A stretch of 64,000 nt of DNA from Kordiimonas aquimaris (GTDB lineage: Bacteria > Pseudomonadota > Alphaproteobacteria > Sphingomonadales > Kordiimonadaceae), in assembly GCF_025574485.1 (NCBI RefSeq), contig NZ_JAOBPO010000001.1, forward strand, positions 751,501-815,500, read 5' to 3'. Under the pieces are notes generated by a model. The model was not told the DNA's origin, searched no databases, and saw nothing but the letters and a program-made list of their open reading frames with translations. This document shows, in pieces, positions 25,889-33,887 of this stretch. The translations under genes were made by a program, and so were the position numbers. The stretch's first letter is position 1. Each line of letters begins with the position of its first letter.

Positions 25889-26701
25889 TCAGCGCGATGT
25901 GTCAATGACGGCGCAGTATTCACCTTGGCTTTTTACCGTATTGCATAGGCGGTCCGCATCACTTTTTTCACTAACCCGTACACCTAGGCGGATGGCTGTG
26001 TTGCCATTGACCACAAGCTCCCATTGATCGATCAAGCCTGTTAACGCAGGGAATTTCTTCTCTAAAGTTGCACGGTTACTGGTTGCGCTTTCAATGGAAC
26101 CATAGCTTGTCAGGTGCGCAAACCATTGCCCAAGAGGTGACTGGCTAGCAGGTCGAACAATTGATTGTGATGCGCCGCCTGAGTAACTGAGCGTTGATGC
26201 AATGCTGCCCGTGTTTAATGCAGAGGTTCGCGCGAGCCCATTATGCAAAGGTCGTTCAGGAGCAAGGTTAACATCAAGGGCGGCTAATTGCTGTGAAAGA
26301 GCCGCGAGCCTGCGTGCAGCTTCGTCTGTGGCAAGACCATCCGCCAGAACACGATCAGCACAGCTTGCACGTACAATATCAGTTGATCCTGTTTGCATAA
26401 CAGCAGCATATAGAGAACGTGCACGCATGGCGGCACCTGTCTCTTCCAGGGCCAATGCTGTGTAAAATCTGTCTGACGCAGAAAATAATGGTTCAGCCGT
26501 TAGTGCATCAAGAGCGTCTTGGCCGCGTCCTTCACAAATAGCAGTTTGTAAAGCCGCCGGTAACGGGCGAACAGTGCCCCTCTCAGACGGATCAGAAGAA
26601 CCCATAATGCCTGACATGGTGCCGCATGCGCTGAGAAGCAACAGTGGTAACAGTTTAAAGGCTGACCATTTAATTTTTGTATATTTTGTTGCTGTACCCA
26701 T
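25889..26701 (-). CDS. Lipoprotein with C-terminal SPOR-like domain
   Basis: A 270-residue protein with a lipoprotein signal (LLPLLLLSACG, lipobox LSAC), a central Ala/Arg-rich helical part and a C-terminal region from about residue 190 (SPLGQWFAHLTSYGSIESA... ending EYCAVIDTS) that reads like a SPOR peptidoglycan-binding domain. It begins two bases after the stop of the carbonic-anhydrase-like gene, so the two are almost certainly translationally coupled and may act together in the periplasm. The SPOR assignment is by pattern and should be treated as probable. Confidence 0.75.
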   Translation of the reverse strand: MGTATKYTKIKWSAFKLLPLLLLSACGTMSGIMGSSDPSERGTVRPLPAALQTAICEGRGQDALDALTAEPLFSASDRFYTALALEETGAAMRARSLYAAVMQTGSTDIVRASCADRVLADGLATDEAARRLAALSQQLAALDVNLAPERPLHNGLARTSALNTGSIASTLSYSGGASQSIVRPASQSPLGQWFAHLTSYGSIESATSNRATLEKKFPALTGLIDQWELVVNGNTAIRLGVRVSEKSDADRLCNTVKSQGEYCAVIDTSR

Positions 26702-26703
26702 GA

Positions 26704-27465
26704 TTACTGTCCGCGTGCATCAAGGATAATACGGTTGCCACGTTGCTGCATTGGCCGCGCATTGTCTCCGCCAATAACACCTTTAATTAATAAAATCTGC
26801 TCGGCAGAAAACTGCACTGGTTTTTTCAGAATATACCAGCTCACACCTTCAGTGCACGGCGGTGTGGTTAAAGACCCGGTGTAGCGGTAATAGTCTTTAT
26901 TTGAAGGCATGAGGTCTCTGGCATTAACAAAAACGTCCGCACGCCTGTTACGCTGATCTGGCTCAAGTGGCAAATGCGGCATAAATTCAGTGATGGCTTT
27001 GTTTTCTGCGCCTTCCTCAATAAGACTAACAACAACAGCGCGTTTGCCGTCCGTTGCTGTATGCATAAACTGGATAGACATCGGGAACGTTTTGTTTGCT
27101 ACCGTGTGCTCTGCGGGTGTGTGAAAAACAGCGCCTTCTAAAGCGTAAGATTTTGCACCAACTTGCAAACTGCTGCCGGCATCATATCGCATATGAATGG
27201 ATAATCTGTTGTTGGTCAGATCAATCGGAGTAACGGTGTAATTGGTCTCAAGGCGGCGCATAACCGCAGGTTCAGTGCCTTCAATATTGATAGGCGACTG
27301 GAACTGGCCAGTACGACAAATGGCATTTGCACTGCCGAGCGTGTGCCAAGCGGACGGGCCGTTGTTACCATTATAGCTCCAGTTGGCTTCCTGTGCTTGA
27401 GCGCCAGTATGCAAGGCAAAGCCTATGGTCGTTGCAGAAATAAGACCAATGAATAATTTTCTCAC
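26704..27465 (-). CDS. Alpha-carbonic-anhydrase-like protein, two zinc ligands missing
   Basis: A 253-residue exported protein (signal peptide ending near GAQAQ) with an alpha-carbonic-anhydrase fold: WSYNGNNGPSAWHTL, QSPINIEG and the C-terminal LTTPPCTEGVSWYI are all conserved. However, the zinc site is broken. Where family members read FHFHTPSEH this protein reads AVFHTPAEH, so the first histidine is Val113 and only His115 remains; where others have E-x-H-x-V-H it reads SIQFMH, so the third ligand is Gln132. Catalysis of CO2 hydration is therefore very unlikely. A GTG start at 27465 follows GAGGAGGGG; the ATG at 27504 is rejected. Confidence 0.88.
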   Translation of the reverse strand: MRKLFIGLISATTIGFALHTGAQAQEANWSYNGNNGPSAWHTLGSANAICRTGQFQSPINIEGTEPAVMRRLETNYTVTPIDLTNNRLSIHMRYDAGSSLQVGAKSYALEGAVFHTPAEHTVANKTFPMSIQFMHTATDGKRAVVVSLIEEGAENKAITEFMPHLPLEPDQRNRRADVFVNARDLMPSNKDYYRYTGSLTTPPCTEGVSWYILKKPVQFSAEQILLIKGVIGGDNARPMQQRGNRIILDARGQ

Positions 27466-27535
27466 GCTGCCGCCCCTCCTCAGGCCGGATAGATGGTTAA
27501 CCAATTAACAAGAGGCTACTATGCGCATGCAATTA

Positions 27536-28966
27536 TTAATAGCCCGTTTCTCGCTGCATGTTTTTTCTAAATGTTTCTATAGCGGGCTCAATCAGTTCAT
27601 CCACCATATTTGCAAACCCCATTAAAACCCCGTGCTCAGGTTTTGTCTTGTTAAATGTGTGAGACAGCGAAACAGCGCCTATACCCGCAGTGTATGCAGC
27701 TTCAACCCATATGTCTTCTGTAATACCGGACTTGATCAAGGCAGTGGTTGGTCGCAGCAATAAGTGCAGGCCAGCGTCCGAGGGTTGCAGGTTGAAATAG
27801 GGTGATAGTTTCTGCCTGATACATGCAGCGCACACATTTTGGCGGCGTGCATGCACTTTACGCAGGCGTCTTATATGTTTGCTGAATTCTCCGCTTTCCA
27901 TAAAGGCATTCAGGGCCAATTGTCCTGTGATTGCAGGAAAGCTGTCAGTAGCAGAACGAAAGGCCATGACGCGGTTAACTAAATGTTCTGGTAATACTAA
28001 ATAACCCATGCGTACGGCTGGAAATAGAGATTTCGAGAAAGTGCCGCCGTATATAACACGCTTGCCACCATCGACGCCTTGCAGGCTGTTAAGAGGCCTG
28101 CCCGCATAACGGAATTCACTGTCGTAATCGTCTTCCAGTATGAGGCTATCTGTTTCCCGCGCCCAGTTTAAAAGCGCCAGCCTGCGGTTATGCGGCATAG
28201 TATAGCCAAGCGGATATTGCTGAGAAGGGCTGGTAACCAGCAAGCCAGCGCTTTTTTGCGGAACGCATGCCCCGTCAGCGTCAACGGCAGTATATGATAT
28301 GGGTATACCTGTCGCCCTTGCTGCCGCGAGCATGCCAATAAACCCGGGCTCTTCCAAAATAATGTTGGCATTTTCTTGTAATACTGAAGATGCGAGCAGG
28401 AAAAGCCCTTGCTGCAAGCCAGAGACAATCATCACTTGCTTGTACGAGCATACAACGGTGCGCGAGGCTTTCAGGTAATCAGCAATATTTTGCCTGAGCG
28501 GCGCATAACCAAGCGGGTCGCGGTGGTACATCAAGTCTGCATTCAAACCTCGCACGGCTTTGCTGGCGGCACGGGCCCAAATCTGGTTTGGGAATTGATC
28601 CAGCGCAGGCATGCCGGACAGTTGCATTGGCTCAGTTTTGGCGGTAACCACCCTTGGTGGTTTTGTATTTTCGCCTTGGCTTGATGTCATGAAGTCGTCG
28701 GGCCGCATGGCGCTAACAAAGGTGCCTGCGCCGCGTTTGGTCTCAAGGTAACCTTCCGCAATCAACTGATCGTAAGCCTCGATAACTGTATTGCGTGCAA
28801 TACCCAGGCGTTTCGCAAGTGCACGGGTTGCTGGAAGACGTGCTCCTGTTTTCAGTATGCCGTCTAAAATACCGCCGCGAATGTCTGCATGTAATTTTTT
28901 CTGTAATGAAATGCCTTTTGAATTCTCTAGGGCATGACTCCAAAGCGTGGCTATATCTTGTTCCAA
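27536..28966 (-). CDS. MocR/PdxR-type GntR regulator with aminotransferase domain
   Basis: A 476-residue regulator: an N-terminal GntR winged helix (LPATRALAKRLGIARNTVIEAY, residues about 44-66) and a large aminotransferase-like domain with the PLP lysine in GGTFSKSLFPAVRMGY. MocR proteins sense PLP or amino compounds and often control a divergent gene. Here that is the 48-aa ORF and the flavin-type oxidase, and a 23-bp tandem repeat lies at the start of the gene. The start is a TTG at 28966, abutting the repeat, so autoregulation is likely. Pyridoxal-related control fits the PNPOx-like neighbour but is inferred. Confidence 0.9.
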   Translation of the reverse strand: MEQDIATLWSHALENSKGISLQKKLHADIRGGILDGILKTGARLPATRALAKRLGIARNTVIEAYDQLIAEGYLETKRGAGTFVSAMRPDDFMTSSQGENTKPPRVVTAKTEPMQLSGMPALDQFPNQIWARAASKAVRGLNADLMYHRDPLGYAPLRQNIADYLKASRTVVCSYKQVMIVSGLQQGLFLLASSVLQENANIILEEPGFIGMLAAARATGIPISYTAVDADGACVPQKSAGLLVTSPSQQYPLGYTMPHNRRLALLNWARETDSLILEDDYDSEFRYAGRPLNSLQGVDGGKRVIYGGTFSKSLFPAVRMGYLVLPEHLVNRVMAFRSATDSFPAITGQLALNAFMESGEFSKHIRRLRKVHARRQNVCAACIRQKLSPYFNLQPSDAGLHLLLRPTTALIKSGITEDIWVEAAYTAGIGAVSLSHTFNKTKPEHGVLMGFANMVDELIEPAIETFRKNMQRETGY

Positions 28967-29022
28967 AATTGGACCTATAAAAAATATTAAATTGGACCTA
29001 TAAAAAATATTAAATTGGACCT
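28966..29022. repeat. 23-bp tandem repeat, 2.5 copies, candidate MocR operator
   Basis: Copy 1 is 28966-28988, copy 2 is 28989-29011 (identical), and 29012-29022 begins a third. Each copy starts AAATTGGACCTATA. It sits between the divergent MocR gene and the 48-aa ORF / oxidase pair. Direct repeats are the usual MocR operator form, and the TTGGACCTA core recalls sites described for PdxR-type regulators. Confidence 0.85.
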
Positions 29023-29085
29023 TATTATAGGATCAATAAGCGCGCATTTTGTTTGAAAATCAATATGAAAAGCATGGTGATATCA

Positions 29086-29232
29086 ATGAATACCAAAATC
29101 ATAACCTATTGGGGCGCGTTACACTCTTGTAGCGATAATCGAAGCAGAGCTGTTCGAAAGCACATTAGGTTTTCAAAGGCATTCTGGAAAAAATTGGCAC
29201 AATTGTACCGTGAGGTCTGGAGTAAGAAATGA
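29086..29232 (+). CDS. Novel 48-aa ORF coupled to the flavin-type oxidase gene
   Basis: ATG at 29086 follows GGTGA at 29076-29080 with a 5-base gap. The frame ends at TGA 29230-29232 and overlaps the next start as ATGA, the classic coupled arrangement. The peptide begins MNTKIITYWGALHSCSDNRS and its second half is a basic, aromatic helix (RKHIRFSKAFWKKLAQLYRE). No family is recognised; size and charge recall small DUF1127-like proteins but the key pattern is absent. It is downstream of the MocR repeat and so is probably regulated with the oxidase. Alternatively it is a leader that controls translation of the oxidase. Confidence 0.5.
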   Translation: MNTKIITYWGALHSCSDNRSRAVRKHIRFSKAFWKKLAQLYREVWSKK

Positions 29233-29891
29233 CAAATGATGTATTCGGCGTAACACTGCGTAACAAGGTTAAGCGCGGTAACAAGCGTGCCGCTTACGAC
29301 AAGGAAACGGTTTATGGTATTCTGGACAGCCATTTCCTGTGTCATGTGGCATTTGAAGTAGATGGTGCACCGCATATCATCCCTACCAGTCACTGGCGGG
29401 ACGGCAATAAGTTATATTGGCATGGTTCTTCCAAAAGTTTCATGATCAAACACCTATCCGCGGGTAATGCTGCAGCTGTTTCTGTAACATTACTGGATGG
29501 TCTTGTTCTTGCGCGCTCAGCTTTCAACACAAGCGTAAATTATCGTTCTGTCATATGTTATGGCACACCTGAACTGGTAACTGACGATGCTGTTTTTGAT
29601 CAGCAAATGGAGCGCTTCTTCGAAATGCTGGCGCCGGGGCGGTGGCCACAACTGCGCACCATGACAGCAACCGAACGCAAAGCTACAGGCTTGCTTGAAA
29701 TGGAAATCGATACAGCCGCTGCGAAAGTGCGGGCAGCCCCTCCAGGAGACGGTGATGAAGCTGACCATCCTGTTTGGGCAGGTGTTGTACCTCTTGAGAC
29801 GGTCAGTAGAGCAAAGGTGGATGCGCCTGAGGGCGCGCAGGCGCCTTTAAATCATGACGTTTTCACAGCCTATAATTGGAAAACTATTTAA
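29229..29891 (+). CDS. Pyridoxamine 5'-phosphate oxidase-related FMN-binding protein
   Basis: A 220-residue protein of the split-barrel flavin family. The N-terminal part carries the family pattern (GILDSHFLCHVAFEVDGAPHIIPTS, then LYWHGSSKSFMIKHL), close to the NimA / PNPOx-like group. Members reduce or bind FMN, haem or F420; the actual substrate is not known. It overlaps the 48-aa ORF by 4 bp and faces the MocR regulator across the tandem repeat, so PLP-related or detoxifying chemistry under MocR control is a reasonable inference. Confidence 0.87.
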   Translation: MTNDVFGVTLRNKVKRGNKRAAYDKETVYGILDSHFLCHVAFEVDGAPHIIPTSHWRDGNKLYWHGSSKSFMIKHLSAGNAAAVSVTLLDGLVLARSAFNTSVNYRSVICYGTPELVTDDAVFDQQMERFFEMLAPGRWPQLRTMTATERKATGLLEMEIDTAAAKVRAAPPGDGDEADHPVWAGVVPLETVSRAKVDAPEGAQAPLNHDVFTAYNWKTI

Positions 29892-29922
29892 CGTGCATGT
29901 TCAGTGCATATACCGCCGCGAC

Positions 29923-31239
29923 TTAGTTGTTGAGCGCGCCATCATCGATAGCGAGGATGGTGTGTACCAACACATCTGTTCCTTTTGCCATGGCTTCCGG
30001 TGTGGTGAACTCGTTGGGCGAGTGACTAACGCCGCCAACCGATGGCACAAAGATCATGCCGGTTGGTGCCAAGTGCACCATGTCCTGCGCGTCGTGTCCG
30101 GCTCCCGAGGGCATATGCTTGTATGTATATCCCATTTTCTGCGTGGCATTTTCGATGATTTTGCGCATGCGTGGGTCTGTCGGGGCTGGCTCGGACGCAA
30201 CATCCAGATACTCAAAACCAATCGGTGTCGTGTTTTTAGCTGCGATGGCTTTCGCCGCTTGTTCAACGGCAGCATATACCTGATCAATTTTTTCTTGTTC
30301 AAGATCGCGGATCTCAAGGCTCATGACAACCCGCCCCGGAATAACGTTGGGGGCGCCGGGAAACGCCTGAATACGCCCTACAGTCGCCACTTGCCGGCCT
30401 GGCAGATCGTTGGCGATTTTGTTGATAGCAAGTGTCAGTTCTGCAGCAGACACCATGGCATCACGCCTATTGTTCATCTGAGTTGTGCCGCCGTGGTTGG
30501 CGTATCCTTCAATGGTTACATCCCACCAGCCAATGCCAACAATGCCTTCAACCACACCAATATCGAGGCTTTCCTGATCAAGGAATCCACCTTGCTCAAT
30601 ATGCAGTTCGATAAAAGCTTCATGTGTGCCTGGGGCGACTTGTGCACTAGCGAGGTTATCAGTGTTTCCACCAATAAAGTTGGTGCCATCACCGATGGAG
30701 CGACCACTAGCGTTCACCACATTCAAAGCATCAGGTTTAAGTTTGCCTGTCATTGCAAGCGAGCCAACAAGTCCGCCTTCTTCATTGGAGAAAATAACAA
30801 GCTCAAGCGGGTGCTGCGTTGTGTGACCCGCTTCGTTCAAAAGCTGTATAGCCTCAATTGCTGCCATGACACCTGTCGGGCCATCATAATTGCCACCCCC
30901 AGGTACAGAATCGATATGAGAGCCAAAAAGAATAGGCTTAAGCGTGTTATTGCTGCCGTTACGCCGCGCGATTATATTGGCGGCAGCATCAATGCGCACA
31001 TCCAAATTCAATGCTTCCAATTCAGCTATAATATGAGTACGGCCAGCTTTATCGGCATCCGAATAAGCGACGCGGTCAACGCCGCCATCATCATTTTTAC
31101 CAAATTCACCAAGGGCTTTAATGCGTGCTTCAAGGCGCTCTGCTTTGGCTTTGCCGATGTTCTGGGCAAAGCTGCCAGTGCTTATTGTCAAAATACTAAC
31201 CGCCACAAAAGCAGTGGCGAAAAAACGATTCCAAGACAT
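29923..31239 (-). CDS. Exported M20-family hydrolase (hydantoinase/carbamoylase-type amidase)
   Basis: A 438-residue M20 peptidase-fold enzyme with a signal peptide (MSWNRFFATAFVAVSILTIS...SFAQ). Zinc ligands are visible: H and D in GSHIDSVPGGGNYDGPTG, E-E in FSNEEGG, the later HIEQG and the C-terminal SGAGHDAQ. The GGNYDGPTGV motif is typical of the N-carbamoyl-amino-acid hydrolase / allantoate amidohydrolase branch, so it should cleave a C-N bond of a carbamoyl or related compound in the periplasm. A long open frame on the opposite strand (29854-31389) is a shadow. Confidence 0.9.
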   Translation of the reverse strand: MSWNRFFATAFVAVSILTISTGSFAQNIGKAKAERLEARIKALGEFGKNDDGGVDRVAYSDADKAGRTHIIAELEALNLDVRIDAAANIIARRNGSNNTLKPILFGSHIDSVPGGGNYDGPTGVMAAIEAIQLLNEAGHTTQHPLELVIFSNEEGGLVGSLAMTGKLKPDALNVVNASGRSIGDGTNFIGGNTDNLASAQVAPGTHEAFIELHIEQGGFLDQESLDIGVVEGIVGIGWWDVTIEGYANHGGTTQMNNRRDAMVSAAELTLAINKIANDLPGRQVATVGRIQAFPGAPNVIPGRVVMSLEIRDLEQEKIDQVYAAVEQAAKAIAAKNTTPIGFEYLDVASEPAPTDPRMRKIIENATQKMGYTYKHMPSGAGHDAQDMVHLAPTGMIFVPSVGGVSHSPNEFTTPEAMAKGTDVLVHTILAIDDGALNN

Positions 31240-31354
31240 ACATCCCCCCTTTTATTTTTCGGCCTAAACCTGGTTGGCTTCAACTATAAGCGCAGGCACC
31301 ATGCTGCGCAAACAATGATACCAATCCGATGGCCACCACATCAGGAGATTTCAG

Positions 31355-31663
31355 ATGTTAAAGATAAAATCAAGCTGCGAGCATTGTAATGTGCCTTTGC
31401 CAAACGGCGATGCAAACGCAATGATATGTAGCTATGAATGTACCTTCTGCAAAGATTGTGTGGAAGATGTGCTTCACAAGGTTTGCCCTAATTGCGGCGG
31501 AGGGTTTGTGCCGCGACCGGCGCGTGTAAACCGAGAATGGCGCTCGGGTGTGTCGGCTGCCCATCAATGTCCATCCAGTGAACATGTTCATAAACCTGTC
31601 GATGTGGATGCGCACCGCTTGTTCGCAGCTAAAGTTAATGAAATCAAATTATCCGAGAGATAA
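31355..31663 (+). CDS. DUF1272 cysteine-rich zinc-ribbon-like protein
   Basis: A 102-residue protein of the DUF1272 family. The N-terminal 55 residues hold paired cysteines, CEHC, ICSYECTFCKDC and CPNCGGG, an arrangement expected to bind zinc. The family has no firm function. A GAG ribosome binding site precedes ATG 31355. The stop is 5 bp before the GNAT gene, so the two form an operon. Confidence 0.87.
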   Translation: MLKIKSSCEHCNVPLPNGDANAMICSYECTFCKDCVEDVLHKVCPNCGGGFVPRPARVNREWRSGVSAAHQCPSSEHVHKPVDVDAHRLFAAKVNEIKLSER

Positions 31664-31668
31664 TAACG

Positions 31669-32358
31669 ATGACAAAAGACACTAGATTTTCTAATTGGCA
31701 GCCATGCAAAACACCGGGGGAAACTAATCTTGTCGGCGTGTCCAGTTGCCTTGAACCATATAGTGATGCCGATCATCTAACCGGTTTGTTTGAGGCTGTG
31801 GCGGGGCCCGGCAATGATGACATCTGGCAGTATATGCCGTTGGGCCCATTTGAAAACAGCGAAGCTTTTGCGCAGGCCCTTGCCTATACGCGCCAGCATA
31901 TAGGCTGGAAGACGATGGTGATCAAATGTACAGCCACGCAAACAATAAGAGGTATGGCAAGTTATATGCGGTTGCGCCCAGAGCACGGCAGTGTGGAGGT
32001 TGGGTGTATTGCGTTTGGTAAAAAACTGAAGCGAACATTTGCGGCGACAGAAGCTATGTTTTTGATGATGTGCCACGTTTTTGATGACCTTGGATACCGC
32101 CGTTATGAATGGAAATGCAATAATGCTAACGATGCGTCTAAAAACGCAGCAGTGCGTTTTGGCTTCGTGTTTGAAGGTGTGTTCCGTAATGATATGATTG
32201 TACATGGCGCCAGCCGCGATACGGCGTGGTATTCAATCACGGACGATGAATGGCCAGCTGTAAAAGCCATGTTTCAGGCATGGTTGAAACCTGAAAACTT
32301 TGATCAACATGGCAATCAATTGCAAAAATTATCGACGTTTAAGGTGAGCGAGTATTAG
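31669..32358 (+). CDS. GNAT-family N-acetyltransferase (RimJ/RimL-like)
   Basis: A 229-residue GNAT enzyme of the RimJ/RimL-like group: IRGMASYMRLRPEHGSVEVGCI carries the central strands, EAMFLMMCHVFDDLGYRRYEW the acceptor helix, and KNAAVRFGFVFEGVFRNDM the family's C-terminal GFxxEG motif. It should acetylate an amine on a protein, peptide or small molecule with acetyl-CoA. It follows the DUF1272 gene by 5 bp and its stop overlaps the convergent J-domain gene by 4 bp. Confidence 0.9.
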   Translation: MTKDTRFSNWQPCKTPGETNLVGVSSCLEPYSDADHLTGLFEAVAGPGNDDIWQYMPLGPFENSEAFAQALAYTRQHIGWKTMVIKCTATQTIRGMASYMRLRPEHGSVEVGCIAFGKKLKRTFAATEAMFLMMCHVFDDLGYRRYEWKCNNANDASKNAAVRFGFVFEGVFRNDMIVHGASRDTAWYSITDDEWPAVKAMFQAWLKPENFDQHGNQLQKLSTFKVSEY

Positions 32359-32876
32359 ATGCTGGGTTTGTCTTCTTTTAGAAGGTCATAAGCGCTTTGG
32401 ATCTGGTGAAAACGCTCAGCAGCTTGAGGGTCTCCGGGGTTTGCATCCGGATGATAAAGCTTTGCAAGCTTACGGTACTGGCGTTTGACCGCATCCTGAT
32501 CCGCTGAGCTGTCCAGTTCCAGTGTGTCAAAAGCGGCCTGCTCGGTTGTCGAGTAGCCATTTTCGTCAACCGCACCGCCCCATTCGAACGTGCGGGCACC
32601 AGCAAAAGCATCAGATGATTGACTTGTGTCTTTCATATGCTTGCGCGCTTCTTCTTCGGTCATGCCTTCAAAGAAGTTCCAGTTACGGTTATATTCTGCG
32701 GCATGCGGACGGCAAAAGTGCCAACGCTCATTTGATCCGGGTGACTTTGGTGCAGGGTGGTCACCGGTTTCGTTGCAGCCCGTGTAGTCGCACATCTTTA
32801 GTGGCTTGGCGTCTTTGTCCTTGCCGTACTCTCCCCATCTGGGGAATCCGAAATTTCTGATGTGGTCACTGGGCAT
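32355..32876 (-). CDS. J-domain (DnaJ-like) protein with N-terminal Cys/His motif
   Basis: A 173-residue protein with the J domain at the C-terminus, residues about 114-170: FDTLELDSSADQDAVKRQYR, HPD at 142-144 in YHPDANPGDP, and FHQIQSAYDLL. The HPD shows that it can stimulate a DnaK ATPase. The N-terminal half carries C29, C34, H40, H53, C55 and H58, a possible zinc site. A C-terminal J domain of this type is conserved in alphaproteobacteria, but the client and partner are unknown. It is convergent with the GNAT gene. Confidence 0.9.
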   Translation of the reverse strand: MPSDHIRNFGFPRWGEYGKDKDAKPLKMCDYTGCNETGDHPAPKSPGSNERWHFCRPHAAEYNRNWNFFEGMTEEEARKHMKDTSQSSDAFAGARTFEWGGAVDENGYSTTEQAAFDTLELDSSADQDAVKRQYRKLAKLYHPDANPGDPQAAERFHQIQSAYDLLKEDKPSI

Positions 32877-33116
32877 GTTGTTATTCTAATAGTTATTCAT
32901 GTTTATGTCATTACCACCTATAGCTGGGCGGGAGGGTCGGCACTCTCGGTGAAACGACACGAAAATGCAAGCGCTGTCTGTTGCATTATACGATTATATT
33001 TGTGACCGAATTTTGCTTCGCAATCATGCAACTATAAACCACTATGTTGGTATCTGCTGCTGGACGTGGGTGGTGTGCTTTCTTATCATTGAGACCCAAT
33101 ACACGAGGAGATCTAT

Positions 33117-33794
33117 GTGCGTACATTTGATGATTTGATGGATATGGCTTGCGTATACCGCGGTAGTGTTCAAGCGATAGAGCGTGAATTGCCAGCCATG
33201 AAGCCTGCTGTAGAGCTTAAAAAGCTGTCGGATGATCGCATTTTAGCCGGCATGACAAAGGCTGTTTTTCAAGCTGGCTTTAACTGGAAAGTTATCGAGA
33301 ACAAATGGGATGGATTTGAAGAGGCCTTTGAAGGGTTCGTGCCTGTTCGCTGGAAGTTCATGTCAGATGATGATCTGGACAACTTGGTTAAAGACACCCG
33401 GATTGTGCGCAATGGTACTAAAATTCTGAGTGTCCGCGATAACGCAATCATGCTGTGTGACCTTGAAGACGAGTTCGGTTCTGCCGCAGCCTGTATCGCT
33501 GATTGGCCACAAGATGATTTTAGGGGATTGCTTGCAATGCTGCATAAGCGCGGTAGCAGGCTTGGCGGTGCGACCGCACAATACTTTCTACGTTTTCTTG
33601 GCAAAGATGGCTGGGTTACTTCCCGTGATGTTGTCGCCGCACTTGTACGTGAAGGTGTAATTGAAAAATCGCACACATCCAAAAGTGCTCAAAAAGCCAT
33701 ACAGGAAGCTTTTAACATCTGGGCCGCTGAAAGCGGACGACCGTTTGCTCATATATCAAGACTGCTTGCTTTTAGTGTAGGCCCATCCCTGTAA
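33117..33794 (+). CDS. DNA-3-methyladenine glycosylase I-like protein (Tag family)
   Basis: A 225-residue protein related to Tag glycosylase. AVFQAGFNWKVIENKWDGFEEAF matches the family's FQAGLSW helix, and DTRIVRNGTKILSVRDNA matches its conserved IVRN-x-KI-x-x-x-x-NA stretch. It should remove 3-methyladenine or a related damaged base. The N-terminal Cys/His and C-terminal His/Cys that bind zinc in E. coli Tag are not evident, so this belongs to a divergent branch. The start is GTG 33117 with AGGAG at 33106-33110; an overlapping ATG at 33115 is in another frame. Confidence 0.8.
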   Translation: MRTFDDLMDMACVYRGSVQAIERELPAMKPAVELKKLSDDRILAGMTKAVFQAGFNWKVIENKWDGFEEAFEGFVPVRWKFMSDDDLDNLVKDTRIVRNGTKILSVRDNAIMLCDLEDEFGSAAACIADWPQDDFRGLLAMLHKRGSRLGGATAQYFLRFLGKDGWVTSRDVVAALVREGVIEKSHTSKSAQKAIQEAFNIWAAESGRPFAHISRLLAFSVGPSL

Positions 33795-33887
33795 ACTGCG
33801 AAGCATAAACTATATGTAGCAAGCTCTTGCATCAGCGCGCGAGCAACCCTATGTGCTTATAATAACAATAAAATTAGTGAGGATTAA

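Noticed and set aside
29854-31389. 511-codon open frame on the plus strand
   Set aside because: It lies opposite the M20 hydrolase at 29923-31239, which has signal peptide and zinc motifs. The plus-strand translation is rich in Cys, His and Phe with no recognisable domain, so it is a shadow.
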